NCBI GenBank assembly: GCA_963281255.1
Contig: OY725504.1
Coordinates: forward strand, 1,488,001 to 1,552,000
DNA length: 64,000 bases
Source: Aphrocallistes beatrix
Lineage: Eukaryota; Porifera; Hexactinellida; Sceptrulophora; Aphrocallistidae
Reading direction: 5' to 3'
The position numbers and the translations under genes are program-made. The notes under the pieces were generated by a model, which worked only from the letters and a program-made list of their open reading frames with translations, did no database searches and was not told where the DNA came from. Below are positions 33,440-44,600 of this stretch, piece after piece; positions within the stretch are counted from its first letter, which is position 1; the number at the start of each line of letters is the position of its first letter.

Positions 33440-34179
33440 TCCTCATTATTAAAACTCGATTAATGTATATTTATATATATATATATATATACAGTCGACT
33501 CCGCTTAATAGGGCCACATCGGTCAGAGGACATTTTGCCCCGATTAAGCGAAGGACCCTATTAACCGAAAATATTTTCTATTAGCTTCTATGTGTGAGAG
33601 CTATTCCGGTCCTGCCAAAAGTAGCCCGATTAAGCTGCTGACCCGATTAAACAGTGGCCCTATTAAGCGGAGTCGACTATATATATATGTCACGAATTGA
33701 TTGAAGAAACTGCCGGGCACAGAAAGCTGATTTTTGGCATGTGGGAGTATTTTGGCTATGGCTCCAGTAAGTTCTGAGCTCAGACGAAAATGTCGACTCA
33801 TCATGGAATTATGACGTCATGTCACATTTTTAAAAGTTAAGCAACACAGTTATTCGACCATAACTCAGCCATTATAGGAGATAGAAGGCTGAAATTTAAT
33901 AGAATCTGTATCCTAACACGTCTCAAATATGATGCAACTATCATCAAAAAATGATGACTCATTACTTTGCTATGACGTCATCATTACTCATCAAAATTTT
34001 AAAAATTGACAAATTTGGTGTTTTTTCGAGTGATATCGATTTTAAAACTAAGATGGACATATTTAGAGATGATATATCCTGTTTAATTAACCAATGTCAC
34101 CTCCAGGCGACCGAAGGGAGCCTCCGGCGGACACAAAGTGTCCGCCAGCCGCGCAGCGCAAGCAAGCGAAGCGCGCTTG
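33440..34179 (+). mobile_element. Helitron-like element, copy H7 (both ends present)
   Basis: Begins TCCTCATTATTAAAACTCG after an A, ends GAAGCGCGCTTG before a T. It carries the whole conserved body. A pogo MITE lies in its TA tract. Without the MITE it is about 550 bp. Confidence 0.85.
33492..33679. mobile_element. pogo-like MITE, family GTCGACTCCGC
   Basis: 188 bp with ends CAGTCGACTCCGCTTAATAG and its complement, TA-flanked, inside Helitron H7. Confidence 0.85.
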
Positions 34180-35132
34180 TGTTTATATATTTTATAAATA
34201 TTTATACAAAAATATAATCAAGTATAAGTAGGCCTATTAGATTTATTTGTGTTCGGAACACCTCATGTAAGAACATGTGATTGTGTTGGGAAAGCATTCA
34301 AATTATTCGGTTGACCAAACCATTTGGTAGACCAAATTATTCGGTTGACCAAATTATTTGGTTCTCAACCGAATACCAAATAATGATATTTGGTTACAAA
34401 CCAAATAACAACTATTTGCAAATAATATTTGGTTAAACCGAATAATCAACTATTCGGTTTCAACCCTGGTTAATACGAAAAGTTTGGAATTTTTTCATGA
34501 AATGTTGCTATGGAAACGTGTTTTGGTCAGTTGGGGAAACTGCAATAGTTACACATTCAAATGTAATTCCATTTGATAGCGTATACTACTTCCTATTAAG
34601 CGATAATATAATTTCGACCTTTAAATTCAATGGTTTACGAGATATTCGACAAATTACCAAATGTGATCAATATGATACATTGCCGAATATCTCGTAAACC
34701 ATAGAATTTAGAGGTCGAAATTATATTATCGCTTAATAGGAAGTAGTATATATATCTTGAAAACTGCAATAGCTACACATTTGAATGTGTAGCTATTGCA
34801 GTTTTCAAGATATAATCCCAACTGACCAAAACACGTTTCCATAGCAACATTGGAATGTAGCAACATTCCAAATTTTCGTATTAACCCATTCACATCTCAG
34901 TTCTATGCGCAAAATTTTATGATAAAAACACTTAGAAGTGCACCTAAACGGCCTCTGAAAATCACCAAATTTGCCACAAATATACCCCATTGCGCCACCA
35001 TATGGTGACTACTCTAAATTTTAACAACGGATATGGGTATTTTGATACCATATTTATATATGCTGGTAATACATTCCTAAGCTCTATTGTTCTTTGTTAA
35101 AGATTTAAGGCCGCTCATGTATTAGTTCAACC

Positions 35133-36366
35133 GTTACCTTCGTTATATAAGGCCATACTACTATTCCGAACCATGGATTACTTAAAGTCTGAACTATGTA
35201 TTTCTATAACTTTCTCAACTATTTTTAGACATTGAAACAACATCATCATCAATTCATTTTTGATGCATACATAAACGAAAATGCGTAAATAAGCATAAAT
35301 AATAAAACAAAAGTATACAATTTAAGTTGAGGATTTGAACTTTTTAATTTTTCGATTATCATCGCGGGGTGTTAATGCCAACTTTAGGGAGTTCAAATTC
35401 TTAACAGCATTTGATAAAATGCAGTTGGCAGTTATTCGGAGAATAGTGTTGAGATATTCCCAACCAACTGTATCACAATTGGAGCATGTGCTCCTCCAAA
35501 ACTCGACGTCATAATTAGTTGACACCTGCTGCGAACTGAGGTATCTGGGACAGTTAGGCAAGAAGCATAGACAGGCGTTTTCACGGAGTATTGGACGACG
35601 CTTGATTTTAGTTATTGATCCATCTGGCTGTGGTATATCTACTTCTGTAATAACATCCTCAGAACGGAAGTGTTTAGCACATACAAAAATGTTCTTTAGA
35701 TCATCTACACCTTCCCTATGCAGTGATCGTAACCATTCCTGTGCGATATCCTTGTCCACTGGTAGCCTGAACATTGGTGTGTAAGGTTCGCCATCATAAT
35801 TGATTCTACAGCCAGGTGCAGAACATCTATTAGGCATCCTAATACATTGTAGCTAATTGTGTATGACGCGTTAATAATAAGAGATATTAATACAAGACAA
35901 GATATCGACAGTTTTCCAAAGTTTTCAAATAACTATACTAATATACATAATTCGGGAACAGACAATTCATGACATACAATTCATGACATTACAATTTAAT
36001 TTACTTGTATTGACAATTCCAAATCTACATTTCGTATCTAAGCAGATCAATTATTGAAATCCGCAAACCACACAAATCTCAAGTGTAAGTTTTATATCGG
36101 TGAATAGTACTTGGTACGTAGTATGTACGTTACGAATTGTAATGTCACGAATTGCCTGTATCCCATAATACATATGTTTATACGCATGTTGAATGAAGAT
36201 GGAATAAAAAGACATAATATAATTTCTTTAAATCAATCATACTACGACTACTATAATATTCAAGTTGTATTTTACAATAATGGGTTAATAAAATATTAGA
36301 CTTTAAGTAATCCATGGTTGAGTCAATCAGTGCATAGTAGTATGGCCTTATATAACGAAGGTCACG
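35133..36366 (-). mobile_element. P-type DNA transposon, internally deleted, 1.23 kb
   Basis: Inserted in the right arm of FB copy 2 with a perfect 8-bp duplication GTTCAACC (35125-35132, 36367-36374). TIRs of about 31 bp (GTTACCTTCGTTATATAAGG... against CGTGACCTTCG...), then a second inverted block of 20 bp (CCATGGATTACTTAAAGTCT) offset by 10 bp between the sides. The 8-bp duplication, about 31-bp TIRs, subterminal inverted repeats and a THAP-domain gene all agree with P elements. The catalytic part of the transposase is absent. Confidence 0.75.
35322..35837 (-). CDS. THAP-domain protein of the P-type element
   Basis: 171 codons from ATG at 35837, unbroken. The THAP zinc finger (C2CH) occupies about residues 1-85: MPNRCSAPGC at the start, FRLP, EWL with the conserved W, and CAKHF. 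It is followed by KRRPILRENACLCFLPNCP-RYLSS, resembling the stretch after the THAP domain in P-type transposases. The THAP domain binds DNA at the element's own subterminal sites in P elements. Lacking the catalytic domain, the product could compete for those sites, as repressor forms of Drosophila P elements do; that is inference. The intact frame in an otherwise non-autonomous element is notable. Confidence 0.82.
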   Translation of the reverse strand: MPNRCSAPGCRINYDGEPYTPMFRLPVDKDIAQEWLRSLHREGVDDLKNIFVCAKHFRSEDVITEVDIPQPDGSITKIKRRPILRENACLCFLPNCPRYLSSQQVSTNYDVEFWRSTCSNCDTVGWEYLNTILRITANCILSNAVKNLNSLKLALTPRDDNRKIKKFKSST

Positions 36367-36441
36367 GTTCAACCATCTTCTACCGCATCCCTAGTCCCAA
36401 ATCCGCAAGTTACTGTGAGGCCTTATATACAGTAGGCTATG

Positions 36442-36985
36442 CTCCAGCCTATTTTTGGAATTTGTTTACCTTTGTGTCACTATTGTAAATAAAAGTAGTA
36501 TCTAGCATATTTTTCACAATTCGTCAAAAGTTGCTAAAATATGTAATATACAAAGGTGGGAAAATATAGACATGACCTTAAAGTTAAAGTTTATAGATTC
36601 ATATACCCTCCTCAAGGGGAGAAATCTGGGTGTGGTGCTAAACCTACTGATAGTTGCTGACTGCGGTGTATGCGACATGTGGGTATGCGCAATTAACCAC
36701 TCATATATATATATATATTAAGTAATAGAAGGCTGAAATTAGATATAGATATAGATATATATAATTAGTTATTTTTCGAGTGATATCTATATCTATACAT
36801 ACGTATAAGACAAATATAAGATGTTATCCACCTCTGACGGACACAAAGTGTCTGCTAGCCTCCCAGCGCAAGCAAGCGAAGCGCCCTTGTTGTATAGAAA
36901 ATATGCGAAAATTTGTTTCCATGTTTTTGCAGAGGTGTGAAAATTTCACTTAGATCTTATAACTAGACTCATCATTTGACACCAC
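36442..36985 (+). repeat. dispersed repeat R2, copy b
   Basis: CTCCAGCCTATTTTTGGAATTTG, then 'TTCACAATTCGTCAAAAG' and 'AGAGGTGTGAAAATTTCACTT' segments, collinear with 56880-57345. A degenerate Helitron piece lies inside. Confidence 0.6.
36715..36889 (+). mobile_element. Helitron-like element, copy H8 (degenerate)
   Basis: Short piece with 'AATAGAAGGCTGAAATTAG', a TATAGATA simple repeat, and a 3' end AGCAAGCGAAGCGCCCTTG. Most of the body is deleted. Confidence 0.55.
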
Positions 36986-38766
36986 CTACATGCCTTTTTT
37001 TAATCTATAAATTCATCGTTTAGTGTCGCTGTAGCACAACATCAGGATATTTTTAAAAAACATGCTCATGGGGTTTGCCTTGCCTCTTATGCACGATCCA
37101 CGTATGGATGACTTGCTTTCGCAACATCATGATGGTTGCCCCGATACACGAAGGCCATCCCAATACGCAGTATTTATTTGAATGCAATCCAAAATTCTAA
37201 CTTTGTTTTCCGATACACGAAGTTCTACTTTATAGAGTATTTTACATAGCTCAAGTGCAAAAATATTAATTTTAAAATTCTAACAATTTTCTGAACTATT
37301 TTAAGTCCCCTTGTTAATGATTTTCATATAAAACCAAGTTGGGGACCAGTTGATGTAAAAATTGGCCATATTTGGTAAATAGTCCAATAACTATAAACGT
37401 AGAATGTTTCCTGTTAGCTACGTAAAAGACCTAATTTAAATGTCTAGCTATCATGAATTCTAGATCTAGCCTCAAATGATAATAATGGCTTTCCATGACA
37501 ACACTAGAATGCAACAATATTTTCAATTTTTTGATAGCAACTCGGTTTACTTAAATCAAATACGTACTAATAACGCTGAAAAGTGTGGATTAAAACAAGT
37601 AAGAAATTCGATAGTATTCCAAAATATAGCAATTACGCAATAATGTAATAAATAATCATAATTTAGCGAATGTGGATAAAGGTATTTGAGATCTTTTGCT
37701 TCTTTATTATGGGCTAGCCTTTGCCGTTTGCTTCGACGACAAAGGCTAGATCATAATTTAGGGAATGTATTCTAGCATTTTATGAGTCATATGTTCACTC
37801 CTATCTCTCCTTATTCGCGAAATATAAGTCTCATTATGAAATAATAATTCGAATTTTATTCTTTTCAGCCTCATCAGGACGTCATAATAATAATATTAAC
37901 ATAACATATATTGCATTTACATCCATAATAAACATTTTAGCACTCATAAGTTTTACTCTATCTCTTACCAGTCATAAAATAAACACTTTTCAATAAAAAA
38001 CATGAATTTAGATTTTATTTTGTCATCATGACACCATCACTTTGATGATTGCATAATATTGTAGAAACATCCATGGTACACCTTTGGTATTAATCTGGAA
38101 CTGATACAGGTGACATAGAAGTTAATACAAATTTCATCGGTTAATTGGGAACCAAAGTGTCCCGATTAAACAGTCACCTGTATAATCAAAGGAATAAAAT
38201 CGCATAATGCTGCCTAATCGTGATGATTTAGCATATTTTGAAGGGCTAGGTGCAAATCTCCATATAATGTTCCACCATTACAAAAGAACTGTATACCTAG
38301 TATACTAATATATAAAATCATAAATCATACTTACATATAATAGTATAGGAAGCAGACGAAAAATTAAGACAGCATAAGCCTTTCCAGACTCGAAGTAAAT
38401 GATAACGTGGCTATGCTTAATTTCATACTATGTTGTAAACTATTAAAACATTTAACAATTTACAATATACAAATATTAAAACCACAATTGATCCAAATTC
38501 CAGTTTTGTGCTCCAGCGTAGTCAATATTTTATCAAAGTAATCAATTGATCCTGAATTAACAAAATATTATTAATCTTTAGTTCTGGGAAAGATGTTGCA
38601 CTGAACGCACACCTATCTAGTCGCAGATTATATTAATCTTTTGTTCAGTAAAAAGGACAGAATTTAAAATATTCATAAAGCCTATTTCTTAGTGTAGAAA
38701 ATATGTTAAACTTGCGAGTTTTAAAGATCCTGATTCTCTTCAGGCGAAAATTATATATCTAAATGA
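36986..38766. other. no gene recognised
   Basis: AT-rich, some short repeated CGATACACGAAG motifs near 37140-37225, and at 38095-38200 a decayed pogo-like sequence (GGTTAATTGGGAACC, CCGATTAAACAGTCACCTG). Confidence 0.4.
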
Positions 38767-38880
38767 TACAAGTGCGCTTCGCTCGCTTTCGCTTCGCGGC
38801 TTGCGGACACTTTGTGTCTGCAGAGTCTCCCTGGTCGCGCCTAGAGTTACGCAATCTAGCCTATTTTGTAGAAAAAAGTA
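38767..38880 (-). mobile_element. Helitron-like 3' end fragment H9
   Basis: Hairpin-type end followed by GCGGACACTTTGTGTCTGC and 'CGCCTAGAGTTACGCAATCTAGCC'. The last part resembles 56702-56755, so it may represent a sub-family. Confidence 0.5.
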
Positions 38881-38900
38881 AAATCGAAGATATAGTATTA

Positions 38901-39365
38901 CAGTGGCGTAGCACTGACTCAAAAAGTGGTCCGGCTAAAAACATGTAAACCATGAGTTGGACTCGGAATTTTGCTATATCATTTGTCCAATAAAAATAAA
39001 ATTAATAATATTAGAGAAATAATCACATTATTGATTATATAAATACTAAGTTACATGTCTTGACTTGAAAATGTAGCAAAAATATCCATTCGGTGTTCGC
39101 GACTACAAAACTTATTAGATGCCATTGAGAGATATAATTCAGCTAGCAAACTTGATAAATAAGGTCAGACAAAAGATATACATACATTGGAATGCAATAG
39201 CACAAACTTATAAGTCAGCAAATAGGAAAATTCATGGTCCGGTCAAAAACCGGACCCGCCGGACCGGCTAAAAAAGAAGTCCGGCCAAAAGCCGGACCAT
39301 CTGATCCTTGCCCAAAAAAGTGGTCCGGCCGAAGCCGGTCCTGCCGCACCTACTCCTACGCCTAT
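38901..39365. mobile_element. hAT-type MITE, GGCGTAG termini
   Basis: Left CAGTGGCGTAGCACTGACTC, right ...CCTACTCCTACGCCTATG; internal GGTCCGGC/GCCGGACC repeats near 39230-39340. Duplication not clear in the AT-rich flanks. Confidence 0.5.
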
Positions 39366-39657
39366 GTATTATATATATTAATATAATACAAGCGCGCTTC
39401 GCTTGCTTGCGCTACGCGGCTGGCGGACACTGTACTCGCAAGAGGCGCCCTTTGGGCGCCTGGGATCACATTAATTAATTATTAGGGAGATGAGATCTCT
39501 AAATACTTCTGTCCTACTGAGTAATCGAAATCGCAATAAAAATCACCAAATTTGTCAACTTTTTAAATTTTGACGCGTAATGATGACGTCATAACAGAGT
39601 GATGAGTCATCATTTTTTGATAATAGTTGTATTATATGTGAGATGTATTAATATACA

Positions 39658-40298
39658 TGTTGCAGTGTAAATGCGAAACTGGTGGATTCGCGAATACACT
39701 GAATAGTTGGTGGATTCGCGAAAACACTGAATAGTTGGTGGATTCGCGAAAACACTGGTGCAAATGCGAAACCTTTTTATCTTAAATCTTATGGTTGGTT
39801 AATTATATAACTCAAAGGAAATACGTAGTATTTACACTATTGTTAGTAATACTCAGCTGTTTCATAACTAAAAATTTGACAGTAAGATGATGTAAACAAC
39901 AGGTTTTGAAAGCTACTATACAACTACATTTTTGGCGTGAGAAAGTAAAGTTTCTAAACTTAAAACATACCAAAAAGCAAATCATATAGCATAGCATGAG
40001 AAGTGATGTATGTAATGTAAGAATAATTTATCATGCTTGAAGATTACATAAAAACGATTTAGAATAAGGTTTTACATTCATTGATCTCGATTAAAAGTTT
40101 TGTTGTAATCTAGTTGTTCCGATGAGAAATATAAATCAACCATAATATTTAAGATAAAAAGGTTTCGCATTTGCAACGGTGTATTCGCGAATCCACCAAC
40201 TATTCAGTGTATTCGCGAATCCACCAACTATATTCAGTGTATTCGCGAATCCACCGGTGTATTCGCGAATACACCAGTTTCGCATTTACACTGCAACA
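39658..40298. mobile_element. TIR element with 4-bp duplication and subterminal tandem repeats
   Basis: 641 bp. 27-bp perfect TIR starting TGTTGCAGTGTAAATGCG and ending with the complement; TACA on both sides. Just inside each end are three or more tandem units of the form 'TGGTGGATTCGCGAAT-ACACTGAATAGT'. TGT...ACA termini with a 4-bp duplication suggest a Ginger-like or integrase-type transposon derivative. No coding region. Confidence 0.65.
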
Positions 40299-40506
40299 TA
40301 CACATTCTATTAAAATTTCAGCCTTCTATCACTTAAAATGGCTGAGTAATAGTCGAATTTCCATGATGAGTCGACATTTTCGTCTTAACTCAGAACTTAG
40401 TGGAGCCATAGCCAAAAGACTCCCGCATGCCAAAAATCAGCTTTCTGCGTCTGGCAGTTTCTTCAATCAATTCGTTACAGATATATAAATATATATATAT
40501 ATATAT

Positions 40507-40659
40507 GGCCGGCGCCATGTTTTATCGGCAGTGGGTGTCCTAACAGGGATTTCCCTGAAAGTGGGTGTCCATTTATGGAGGGATACATATTGTACAATAT
40601 GATAAAACAAGACGCAGTGGGTGTCTGGACACCCAGGACACCCCCGGTGGCGCCGGACC
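40507..40659. mobile_element. small MITE, GGCGCC termini
   Basis: About 153 bp with ends GGCCGGCGCCA and TGGCGCCGGACC and inverted GTGGGTGTCC repeats, inside the TA tract of H10. Confidence 0.55.
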
Positions 40660-40771
40660 TGATATATATATATATAAATAAATATACATTAATCGAGTTT
40701 TAATAGTAAGGATATGAGAATTATTATTACAATTTTATATACCACTTTCACTGGACCTGATTAAATACCTG

Positions 40772-41524
40772 GGGCCCTATTCACAAGAAAACTTGAACTG
40801 AGCTAAACCAAAGTTTTCTACGTTTTATTAAATTGAGAAAACTTGTAGATTAGTTTACATCAACACTTATACTTAAACCTTGACTTAGTTTTACTTTGAA
40901 TTCGGATAATTGTTAAGTATTTAGCTTATAAATACTCATCTAAGACTGGTAAATAGAGTAATTGATGTAATCAATTGGCATAAATCAATCAATTATTTTT
41001 ATCAAAAAGGAATAGACGAGATGAGTTGCCTAAACGGCAATTAATTTCATCATTATGAAGATGTTTGTCCGTATTCTTGATTTTACGCACAAATTATACA
41101 TAAATATTGAAGCCATAGGGTTTTAGCGATAGCAATTCTTTATTACTTTGAAAAATGTAATTGTGGTCAAATGGTTATTAGTATTACACAAATATTAATT
41201 TTCAATTAGTTTACGTTTCAGTTTTAAGTCTAAACTTAGTTTTAAGACGTAGTTTAGCCTTGTAAATAGAGGCGTAGCCAGGGTGCGGCACATGGGGCCT
41301 AGGCCGCAACCTCAAAGGTTGTGCCCACTAAAATTTCACAAATTAACATTGGGTGCCGCAACCCTCTCACGGGATAGACTGCAATTGCCGCACCCTAAAA
41401 TTGGGCTGGCTACGCCTTTGCTTGTGAATACCAAGTTAGTTTGAAACTTGATCTTTTGCTTAAACTTAGTCAAAACTAAGTCTATGTTCAAGTTTAAATT
41501 TAACATTCCTTGTAAATAAGGGCC
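40772..41524. mobile_element. PIF/Harbinger-like element 3, CTG duplication
   Basis: Ends GGGCCCTATTCACAAG and ...CTTGTAAATAAGGGCC, flanked by CTG. It has subterminal AAACTTAGTTTTAAG-type repeats. A 154-bp hAT MITE is nested at 41267. Confidence 0.55.
41267..41420. mobile_element. hAT-type MITE, GGCGTAGCC termini
   Basis: Ends TAGAGGCGTAGCCAG and ...CTGGCTACGCCTTTG; octamers CTTGTAAA and CTTGTGAA match at 7 of 8. Confidence 0.65.
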
Positions 41525-41600
41525 CTGTTATATTTAAAACTTTTTCAAATTGCCAGGATATATTAATCAAGAAAAATAAATAATTGAACAGAAAATTAAT

Positions 41601-44600
41601 TTATTTTTTTATATTTCTCTGTTTTTCACCAAATTCAACTACTTTTGATTGAATAGAAAGCCCTTTTCTCGTTCTGATATTATCCATATACTTTTTAGCT
41701 ATATTTTCAAAATCGGCCTTGACTCCAAAATGCAATAACTCTTCGTCAGTCGTAGGAACCCAAAAAGGGTCGCATGGTATAATTTCCCAATGACTAAATA
41801 TTAATTGAGGAATAGCCAATCCACTCGTTTTCTTACGTATTTCATCTGAAAATCCAAAACTTTCGATAACTGGTATGTAAGAATCAATCTTAAAAATATT
41901 TGTACCAATCTCGATCTCTTGACATAAACACTTTCCCCCTCTTCTGCTAATAACTGACATCATACTGCCCAATGCTTCTTGTGTGCATTGCAAAGAGCAA
42001 GAGTAAATAGGGTACATAAGCCTAGCGTTTTGAGTTAGAAAAGCTTGTTTACATGTTTTTGTCACTGTAGAAATTACTTGTCCGCTCAACGGGCCGAAAG
42101 GTTTATTATCGTATATTTTCTCCTTCTCAATCATTTTGGATGAATCTGAGATGGTATGAAATTCAAAAGAATTCTCAAATTTAACATTCTCAACTATAAA
42201 ACAAACTCCCAGAATTGGTTCATTGCATAGAGGACCTTGTAGAGTAGACAGTTGAAATCCCTGAATAACACTAGTGTCAAAATTCATACTACATAATCTA
42301 TTTCCTTCTTTCATGTTGCAATTAAGATCTGGCCATATAGACACTCTTTCATAACCCTTAACATTATTTATGAGGATATTAGGGCAGTTTGCCTTGGCTC
42401 CAAAACTCCATATTAAATCTACAAAATTTTCATTCATATTACCATCTTTTTGAAGAAGTATTTTCAGTTTTTTTCTCAGAGCTTCAAATTCTTGAATCGT
42501 ATTTTCGGGAATTTGACATTGTTTTTTATCACGATGATTATTTATGGAATTAATCAATCTTAATAGATTGGAATTATCCTCTAAACATTTGACCACAGCA
42601 AATGGAAGGGGACAAGCCCTAATGGCGATTTCAAATTCTTTATTTGGAGTTTGATTAACAACAAAGTCACAATGGTGAAGAGATTGGGTATTTCCATGAG
42701 TTTGATTTTTATCATCACTTTCCTCTGTATGCCTCTCTTTAAATGCTGAAAAATCCTCTACTTTTATAATTGTTTCCCTAAATGGTATAATGGGGGGAGA
42801 TACGTCTAACTCAATATTAATAGTAAAAATTTTTTTCAAATCCTCTAGACATTTTTTTAAATGTACTTCGCCTGCACATGATATCACACGTTCTCCTGTT
42901 TCTTCTACTCCAATTTCTACACAGGGATCAACTTTAGCTAAAAGTTGTAAACCATTGACAAGGGAATCCATGTCAGATATATGAATAGGTTCAAGAGAAA
43001 CTTTCAATATAGGATTTGAATCAAAATATATAGGACAAAATGGTAAGCAGTGTAGAGTATTTGAGAGCGTGCAATTCCTAAATACTATATCATCCAGTCC
43101 CCCGATTCCACAAATGTTCCCAGATGGTACTGATTGAACAGACTTAAGCTCTTTCCCCATAAAAATAAATAAATCCTCGATATTTACAATAGATACATTT
43201 TGTGGCAAATATCGTGGATTACTCCCTGGTAAAAGTAATAAATCATCTTCAGGCAAATCATCGTGTGCAGGATCATAACTAGGGTGAAGAACGTATAGTG
43301 TTTGACCTCTACGTATTGTACCACTAATAACACGGGAAAATGCGAGTAAACAATAGTTATTATCACATGAATTATAAGATTGAAAAGCTTCTCTTGGAAA
43401 AGGCATCATTTTAGAAACAAATACAACTTGAGGTATATGATCGAAAGATAAGCATTTTTGGAAATATGGCTTCAACTTTTTAACTTCGTTAGGTAATATT
43501 TCAAATTCTCGATATAGATTATTTGTCAGTAAACGTTCTATTCTGTAGACAGATAAGTTTTGTGGTCCAGGAACATGTTCAATCGCCATACTTAATGCAG
43601 CTTCAGATAAAGGTAGCCATTTTTGCATTATAGATTGCAACAAAATGCGACTATCAGTGTGTTTCAATAATCTCACAGAAACATCCAATTTTAATTTTTC
43701 TATTATTGCTATTATTTTGAATTTATCCTTACTAATTATTGAACATTTGTAAACAGCCCAAATAGAATCTAATATGAATGAAGCAAAAAGAGGTGTCTTA
43801 CCCTTTGCTCTGGCATTTGGAAATATGCGCTGAGTTTTGGGATTTAGAAAATAATCTCCCCATAAAGTTTTTGATAATACTTTTTTATTAAAACCTAGCT
43901 GATCAGACAATATATTAACAAAATTATCTATTTTAAATCCCCAACCATCAAAAGATGATGCAAACATGACATTACCTTTAAATGGAGAGAAAAAACTACT
44001 ACAATCTGTATTGATGGAAGTTTCTAATGATTCTAATCCCTCAACACTATTGTCTATATCATTCCATTGATAATGTATCCTAGAATGAGAAGTCATGAAG
44101 GTTTCAAAAGAAGCCATAAGAGCATTCACTTGTTCGAGCAATTGATAAAGATGATCAAATGCTTCAAGGGGAGTGTAGTGTAATTTTAACAAAAGTTTAT
44201 CGATCTTGTTAAAAACTAAACAAGGACTTAAATGTTCTTGATAAATTTGTTTGATTACAGATCGAGTTTGTGGACAAATACCTTCAACAACATCAATTAT
44301 TAAAAATGCTCCATCAGACAAACGAACAGCTGTAGAAACTTCAGCCGAAAAATCAATATGGCCAGGAGAATCTATTAAATTAATTAGATAATGATCAATC
44401 AAGTTAAACCTAGGAAAGAATGCCAAACTGATCGCACTACTTTTCATTGTTATCTTTTTAATCTGCTCGTCTTCTCGAAAATCCATGTAATTTAGCTTCC
44501 CAACATCTCGGGAAGAAATAATACCATTACTTGCGATAAGAGAGTCTGCGAAGGTAGTCTTACCATGATCAACGTGTGCAAGAATGCAAATGTTTCGAAT

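Larger units (their letters stand above)
33241..34468. mobile_element. hAT-type MITE, TIR CAAGGTTGAAACC, with nested Helitron
   Basis: TIR CAAGGTTGAAACC against CAGGGTTGAAACC; perfect 8-bp duplication GTTAATAC at both sides. Own sequence is about 490 bp and consists of repeats of AACCGAATAATTTGGTT. A relative lies at 58941-59384. Confidence 0.8.
32920..36441. mobile_element. foldback element FB, copy 2, with nested insertions
   Basis: Ends CATAGCCTACTGTATATAA and ...TTATATACAGTAGGCTATG, flanked by CTCCAGC on both sides (7-8 bp), inserted in repeat R2. The arms (about 600 bp without inserts) fold around 34640-34680 and contain the paired CTATGGAAACGTG and GGTTTACGAGATATTCG segments. The left arm holds a hAT MITE with a Helitron and a pogo MITE inside it; the right arm holds a P-type element. 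Subtracting these leaves an approximately 1-kb palindromic, non-coding element. Confidence 0.8.
39389..40712 (-). mobile_element. Helitron-like element, copy H10 (both ends, two nested elements)
   Basis: 3' hairpin at 39389 (CAAGCGCGCTTCGCTTGC on plus strand, preceded by A), 5' end ...TTTTAATAGTAAGGA at 40712 followed by T. Nested elements occupy 39658-40298 and 40507-40659. Confidence 0.82.
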
